From: an uncultured Bacteroidales bacterium
GTDB lineage: Bacteria; Bacteroidota; Bacteroidia; Bacteroidales; FEN-979
Reading direction: 5' to 3'
Assembly: GCA_903877385.1 (NCBI GenBank)
Contig: CAIRDP010000054.1
Location: forward strand, 62,001-126,000
Length of the DNA: 64,000 bases
Shown here one piece after another: positions 59,554-64,000 of the stretch; the stretch's first letter is position 1; each line of letters opens with the position of its first letter. The notes beneath the pieces are model-generated. The model did no database searches, was not told the DNA's origin, and saw only the letters and a program-made list of their open reading frames with translations. The translations under genes and the position numbers were made by a program.

Positions 59554-62412
59554 ATGAAAAACAGATTCCCGGGAACTTATATTTTACTGACCCTGCTCCT
59601 GGCTTTGCCAGGTTTTTGTTTGTCGCAATCATCCTTCCTTATCACACATTTCAACAATCAGGATTATCATGCCGGCAACCAGAACTGGTCAATTGACTCG
59701 GATCCGGATGGTTTTATCTACGCAGCCAACAATGACGGACTTTTAATCTTCGACGGCACCGACTGGAGCCTTTTCAGGAATCCCGACCAGACCATAGTCC
59801 GGTCGGTACATGCCTCTGCCAACGGCCGCATTTACACCGGCTCCTATGAAGAATGCGGATACTGGCAAAAAGACAGGAATGGTGAATTGTTTTATCATTC
59901 CCTGAAGCCCCTTATGAAAAACCTCAACCTTCATAATGACGAAATCTGGAGAATCATCTCTTTCAAGGATAAAATATACTTCCAGAGTTTTACTTCCCTT
60001 TTCGTATATGATCATACAAGCATCAGGTCCATCCCCGTTCCGGGTACCATAATATTCCTTCTTAAAGCACATGACCGCCTTTTCGTGCAGTCTGTTACCG
60101 GCATTCTTTATGAAGTTAACGATGAAACCCTGAGCCCGGTGGATACTGAAGGGATTCTGAAAAAAACTGAAGTCAAGACCATTCTGCCTATGCCCGGCGG
60201 AAAATTCCTGATCGGTACAACCTCACATGGTTTTTTCCAGTACGACGGAAAATCGATCCGGCCATGGGAAGCCGATGCCAATAAACTCCTCGGTGAATTC
60301 CAGATCAATAATGCGATCAATACCGGTAAATACCTTGTGGTTGGAACTATTGTCAGGGGAATATTTATTCTGGATTTTAAGGGAAATGTCATATCCAACC
60401 TGAATACCGAGAACTACCTGCAGAACAATACTGTTCTTTCACTTTGCGCCGATGCGAACGGGACCATATGGGCCGCTCTTGATAAAGGGATTGACAGGAT
60501 CTCGCTGGACCAGGGGGTCGGGATTTACCAGGAGAAGCTTGAACAGCTCGGTGCCGTTTACACTGCAGCCCTGATGGGGAATACACTGTACGTGGGGACC
60601 AACAGGGGGATCTTTACTTATAGTTATGATGCGGCTGTTTCCGATTTCCGTTTGACCGGATTTATAAAGAACTCCCAGGGCCAGGTATGGGATCTTAAGA
60701 TTGTTGACGGCAGCCTGCTCTGCGGGCATACCGCAGGGACTTTCCTGGTGAAAGGAAATACGATGAAGCAGGTTTCCGGTGTGAGCGGTGGTTACGCTTT
60801 GAGGAAATTCAGCAGCAAAGACGGGGAACACCTGATCCAGAGCACGTATTCCCCGCTGGTGATCTACAGCAAAAAAGGCCATGATTGGGTTTACCGTTCC
60901 GAAGTCCGGGGATACCAGGAGCCATCCCGCTTTCTGGAAACCGACCACCTTGGCAATTTCTGGATAGGACAGTCTGTCAAAGGTTTATACAAAGTCAGGC
61001 TTAATGGTACGCTTGACAGTATTAGCGACATCCGTTGTTTTGGAAAGGCCGATGGTTTTCCCTCCGATTTCAACATACATATATTCAAAGTTGAAAACAG
61101 GGTTGTCTTCACCAGCGGGAAGCTTTTATATACCTGGGATGACCTGAACAACAAAATCATGCCGTATTCGGAGCTCAATCAACAGCTTTCGGGCTTTGAA
61201 GCATCCACCTGTATTGTCGACATTACAGATAACCGTTACTGGTTTGTCAAAAAAGATAACATTGCCCTGTTTGATATCCGGGATGGAAAAGCCCTTATGC
61301 TTGCCCAGATCAACCTCTCTTCATACAGGATTCATATGGTTGAAGGATATGAAAACATTATCTGCCTCGACCAGAACCGAAGCCTGGTATGCCTTGACAA
61401 CGGGTTTGCGATATTAAACCTGAAACAGCTGTTATCAGCAAAAACAGGCAAGGCAAAACTGATTTTCAGGGATATTTTCTGCCTCGATTCAAAAGGCGAA
61501 CCCAGGCGCCTTTATCCCGGAACAACACCATTTTCGGTGCCCCATACCCGGAACTCGATTACAATCCATTACACCTATATCAACAGCAATAACATCAGGA
61601 ACTTATACCAGTTCAGGCTTGCAGCCATTGATACCGACTGGAGTCCCTTGACCGAGAATGCAGTGGTTACATATACCCGTCTTCCAAAGGGAAGTTACAG
61701 CTTTATTGTAAGGACACTCGATGAAAGGGGGATGTTTACCCAGCCAATCACCCTGCGCTTTAAAGTATTTCCTGCCTGGTATGAAAGTTCCCTGGCCTAT
61801 TTAATCTATGTCCTGATTATTATATTGGCCTTTATTTTCAGCACATATCTTTTCAGGAGAAGATTTATCCGCCGCCAGGAAAAACTACGCTCCCAGGCCG
61901 AAATAAGAGTGCTCGATGAAAAACAAAAATCAGAAAAGGAGATTATAAAACTTCAGAACGAGAAACTGCAATCGGAGATCCAGCATAAAACAATGCAGCT
62001 GGCCGACTCCACCATGTCGATTATCAAAAAGAATGAACTTCTTATCGAGATCCGCAAAGAACTGGACCAGCAAAAAAAGCTTCTTGGAAATCAATACCCC
62101 TCGTATTTATTCGAACGTATCCATTCGCTTATCCGGAAAAATATGACAACCAACCAGGACTGGCAGATTTTTGAGGAACTGTTTGACCAGGCGCACCAGG
62201 ATTTCTTTAAACGCTTAAAATTGTCCTATCCCGGGCTTACCCAAAGTGATTTAAAACTTTGTGCCTATTTAAAACTAAATCTGTCGTCAAAGGAAATTGC
62301 TCCCTTGCTGAATATCAGTTTCCGTGGAGTTGAAACCCGGAGGTACCGGCTCAGGAAAAGGCTTGACCTGTCACTTGACAGTAACCTTGTAGAATTCATT
62401 ATGCAGTTTTGA
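59554..62412 (+). CDS. Membrane-spanning propeller/Y_Y_Y regulator with LuxR-type HTH
   Basis: 952 residues. Signal peptide (cleavage near LSQS), then a large periplasmic beta-propeller of Reg_prop-like repeats (for example DSDPDGFIYAANNDGLLIFDG, DANGTIWAALDKGIDRIS, DHLGNFWIGQSVKGLYKV), a Y_Y_Y domain (about 670-740), one transmembrane helix (about 745-766), a cytoplasmic coiled coil and a C-terminal LuxR-type HTH (LTQSDLKLCAYLKLNLSSKEIAPLLNISFRGVETRRYRLRKRL). No kinase or receiver is present, so this is a one-component membrane transcription factor related to hybrid two-component SusR-like sensors. The SusC gene directly downstream is the obvious target. Confidence 0.9.
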   Translation: MKNRFPGTYILLTLLLALPGFCLSQSSFLITHFNNQDYHAGNQNWSIDSDPDGFIYAANNDGLLIFDGTDWSLFRNPDQTIVRSVHASANGRIYTGSYEECGYWQKDRNGELFYHSLKPLMKNLNLHNDEIWRIISFKDKIYFQSFTSLFVYDHTSIRSIPVPGTIIFLLKAHDRLFVQSVTGILYEVNDETLSPVDTEGILKKTEVKTILPMPGGKFLIGTTSHGFFQYDGKSIRPWEADANKLLGEFQINNAINTGKYLVVGTIVRGIFILDFKGNVISNLNTENYLQNNTVLSLCADANGTIWAALDKGIDRISLDQGVGIYQEKLEQLGAVYTAALMGNTLYVGTNRGIFTYSYDAAVSDFRLTGFIKNSQGQVWDLKIVDGSLLCGHTAGTFLVKGNTMKQVSGVSGGYALRKFSSKDGEHLIQSTYSPLVIYSKKGHDWVYRSEVRGYQEPSRFLETDHLGNFWIGQSVKGLYKVRLNGTLDSISDIRCFGKADGFPSDFNIHIFKVENRVVFTSGKLLYTWDDLNNKIMPYSELNQQLSGFEASTCIVDITDNRYWFVKKDNIALFDIRDGKALMLAQINLSSYRIHMVEGYENIICLDQNRSLVCLDNGFAILNLKQLLSAKTGKAKLIFRDIFCLDSKGEPRRLYPGTTPFSVPHTRNSITIHYTYINSNNIRNLYQFRLAAIDTDWSPLTENAVVTYTRLPKGSYSFIVRTLDERGMFTQPITLRFKVFPAWYESSLAYLIYVLIIILAFIFSTYLFRRRFIRRQEKLRSQAEIRVLDEKQKSEKEIIKLQNEKLQSEIQHKTMQLADSTMSIIKKNELLIEIRKELDQQKKLLGNQYPSYLFERIHSLIRKNMTTNQDWQIFEELFDQAHQDFFKRLKLSYPGLTQSDLKLCAYLKLNLSSKEIAPLLNISFRGVETRRYRLRKRLDLSLDSNLVEFIMQF

Positions 62413-62705
62413 TTCATGGAATGAACACTTCAGTCGGATTATTATCAGCTTGTTGAAATAATAATTTTAATGCTGTATATCATATTGTTAAATCATTTTT
62501 TAAGTGATTGGCGTAATAATGACGTAATCCTATATTAGCCTCTTCACTCGGGTGGTGTATTAGTGCGGGTGAAAGAGGTGAACATTTTAATCAAGTCCGT
62601 TGTATCTTGGTCCTGAGATTTATTACAAATCGCATTTGTCTGATTTCGTGCAACTTAATAATATTTTTTGTTTTTTTCACACAATACTAAATCAAACAAC
62701 GGCCT
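62413..62705 (+). other. Intergenic region between regulator and SusC genes
   Basis: This 293-bp stretch has no ORF. It contains an AT-only hairpin (ATTATTAT 62438-62445 / ATAATAAT 62458-62465) that may be a weak terminator for the regulator, two CGTAAT words, a GC-containing hairpin at 62539-62578 and AT-rich DNA before the SusC ATG. Two near-matches to TAnnTTTG (TATATTAG at 62531 and TATCTTGG) are too weak to call a promoter. Confidence 0.5.
62539..62578 (+). promoter_or_regulatory. Hairpin upstream of the SusC gene
   Basis: CCTCTTCACTCG (62539-62550) pairs with CGGGTGAAAGAGG (62566-62578) with one bulge and one G-U pair, loop 15 nt. It may be an operator for the adjacent regulator or a leader structure, 128 bp before the SusC start. 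Confidence 0.35.
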
Positions 62706-64000
62706 ATGATTAAATCATTTACGCTATTACAAAAGGTAGTTTCCAAACGGGCAATAGTTTCAGTAATCCTGCTGTTGTCTGTTACGTCTATTGCTTTTGC
62801 ACAGGTTAGGACTGTTAAAGGGACGGTCACTGCTTCTGATTCCCGGGAAACTCTTCCCGGAACTACAGTCAGGCTGAAAGACAGTCCTACGGGTACCGTT
62901 ACCGATATTGACGGGAAATACAGCATACAAGTAAAACAGGATAAGGCAATACTGGTGTTTTCTTTTATCGGTTATACCACCCAGGAGATTGAGGTAAAGA
63001 CCCAGAAAATACTGGATGTGGTACTTGAGCCGGCGAAAATTTCCTTGCAGGAGGTGGTGGTTGTCGGGTACGGCACACTGAGAAAGAGCGATCTGACTGG
63101 TTCTGTCGGTTCTTTAAAATCAGAAGATATTACAAAAATCACGGCTCTTGACCCTGTGCAAAGCCTGCAGGGGAAAGTGGCTGGTGTTCAGGTAGCAAGT
63201 TTATCGGGAACACCAGGGGAAAGCCCCATGGTCCTTATCAGAGGTGTAGGTACCTTTAATAATTCCTCCCCAATTTACGTGGTTGACGGAAATATCCTGG
63301 ATGACATATCTTTCCTGAACTCGGCCGATATAAAATCGATGGAAGTTCTGAAGGATGCTTCCGCAACGGCTATGTACGGTTCCAGGGGCGCCAACGGGGT
63401 AATCATTGTTACAACGAAAAGCGGCTCGGCTGTTGAAGGCAAGACCACTTTCAGTGTAACAGGGGAATATGGGCTGCAGAGTGTTGTAAAAGACATTAAA
63501 TTGTTAAACGGGCATGACTTTGCAGTAATTGCAAACCGTATATCCCCGGGCACCTATAACAATGTTGATGCTGTGTCCAGTACCGACTGGCAGAAACTCA
63601 TCTTTCACGTTGCCCCTGTTTATAATTTCCAGGTTTCAGCGACCGGGGCCTCAAAAGCCGTGCAATACTACCTTGGGTTGGGTTATTTTAAACAGGATGG
63701 TATAATTGATAAATCTAATTACCAGAGATTTACGGTTAAATTTGACAATACCTTCAATTTAGCACCATGGTTCAAGTTCGGTACTAATATTACACTGACA
63801 CCATTCTCCCAACAGATCGCCCCGGATGTTACCTACCAGGCTTACAGGGCAATTCCTACAATTGCACCGTATTATTCCAACGGGCAATTCGCGGCCCTTG
63901 ACGGTGTTGGCAACCCCTTGGCCGATCTTGAAAATTCCAACAATTTCCGTAAAGGAGTCAGGGGGGTCGGAAATATGTTTGCCGAGCTTACTTTCCTGAA
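62706..64000 (+). CDS. SusC/RagA-family TonB-linked outer-membrane protein (3' end outside window)
   Basis: The frame opens at 62706 (MIKSFTLLQKVV) and runs without stop to the right edge (about 431 residues seen of the roughly 1000 usual). Signal peptide ends near AFAQ. A carboxypeptidase-regulatory-like domain follows (about 36-110: VKGTVTASDSRETLPGTTVRL, GKYSIQV, IGYTTQE), then the TonB plug (EVVVVGYGTLRKSDLTGSV ... IRGVGTFNNSSPIYVVDG ... EVLKDASATAMYGSRGANGVIIVTTK) and the start of the barrel. It imports glycans or peptides across the outer membrane with a SusD partner, expected just outside the window. Substrate unknown. Confidence 0.9.
   Translation, partial: MIKSFTLLQKVVSKRAIVSVILLLSVTSIAFAQVRTVKGTVTASDSRETLPGTTVRLKDSPTGTVTDIDGKYSIQVKQDKAILVFSFIGYTTQEIEVKTQKILDVVLEPAKISLQEVVVVGYGTLRKSDLTGSVGSLKSEDITKITALDPVQSLQGKVAGVQVASLSGTPGESPMVLIRGVGTFNNSSPIYVVDGNILDDISFLNSADIKSMEVLKDASATAMYGSRGANGVIIVTTKSGSAVEGKTTFSVTGEYGLQSVVKDIKLLNGHDFAVIANRISPGTYNNVDAVSSTDWQKLIFHVAPVYNFQVSATGASKAVQYYLGLGYFKQDGIIDKSNYQRFTVKFDNTFNLAPWFKFGTNITLTPFSQQIAPDVTYQAYRAIPTIAPYYSNGQFAALDGVGNPLADLENSNNFRKGVRGVGNMFAELTFL

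Overview
The window comes from a Bacteroidota chromosome, most likely Bacteroidales-like. The support is: several start-proximal -7 elements of the Bacteroidota form TAnnTTTG; a secreted protein with a type IX secretion C-terminal sorting domain; a GldB-type lipoprotein; a SusC/RagA TonB-dependent protein next to a periplasmic-propeller regulator; DUF3822 next to rsmD; and an HsdR_N-type protein next to holA. Coding density is very high and nearly everything is housekeeping. I see no prophage, integrase, transposase, CRISPR array, rRNA or tRNA gene.

Layout. 1-5724 (+): the tail of a TPR/PAS sensor histidine kinase, gpsA, tmRNA (ssrA) with its terminator, a B12-type radical SAM protein and a YihY/BrkB membrane protein. 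5727-9459 (-): a polysaccharide flippase, a glycosyltransferase and an NtrC-like response regulator. 9540-11816 (+): a T9SS-secreted FG-GAP/VCBS protein. 12103-27097 (+): the division and cell wall (dcw) cluster mraZ-rsmH-ftsL-ftsI-murE-mraY-[murD remnant]-ftsW-murG-murC-ftsQ-ftsA-ftsZ, preceded by three TGGGN boxes at exact 10-bp spacing (the MraZ operator signature) and closed by a strong hairpin. 27183-33281 (-): a GT-C-like membrane protein, an SDR, a geranylgeranyl-reductase-type flavoprotein, a heptose-phosphate kinase domain, an ABC ATPase and a methyltransferase. 33437-42436 (mixed): mqnP/ubiA-like, yifB, gldB-like, an outer-membrane barrel, nadE, nifU-like, mrp, an alkyltransferase-like protein, a MerR regulator and an M23 peptidase. 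42573-50643: alaS, an AlkD-like protein, a small membrane protein, an aminotransferase, GTP-type PEPCK, a PduO adenosyltransferase and DUF2795. 50712-59456: rsmD, DUF3822, MgtC/DUF4010, an HsdR_N protein, holA, two long-chain acyl-CoA ligases and an SDR. 59554-64000 (+): a membrane-spanning propeller/Y_Y_Y/LuxR-HTH regulator, then the start of a SusC gene that runs off the window.

The most unusual feature is at the murD position (18908-19456). The gene there encodes only the C-terminal ligase domain of MurD. It has lost the UDP-MurNAc-Ala domain and the ATPase core, and nearly all of the D-Glu/catalytic residues of the remaining domain are replaced. The frame is nevertheless intact and the fold-defining residues are kept, in a cluster where all the other genes look intact. 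It is either a recent decay product or a domain retained for a non-enzymatic role; a functional MurD would have to be encoded elsewhere. Secondary points are a palindromic AT-rich insertion inside alaS, tetranucleotide ATTG repeats at gene starts, an NtrC-like regulator without an HTH and with an altered GAFTGA loop, and the MraZ operator.
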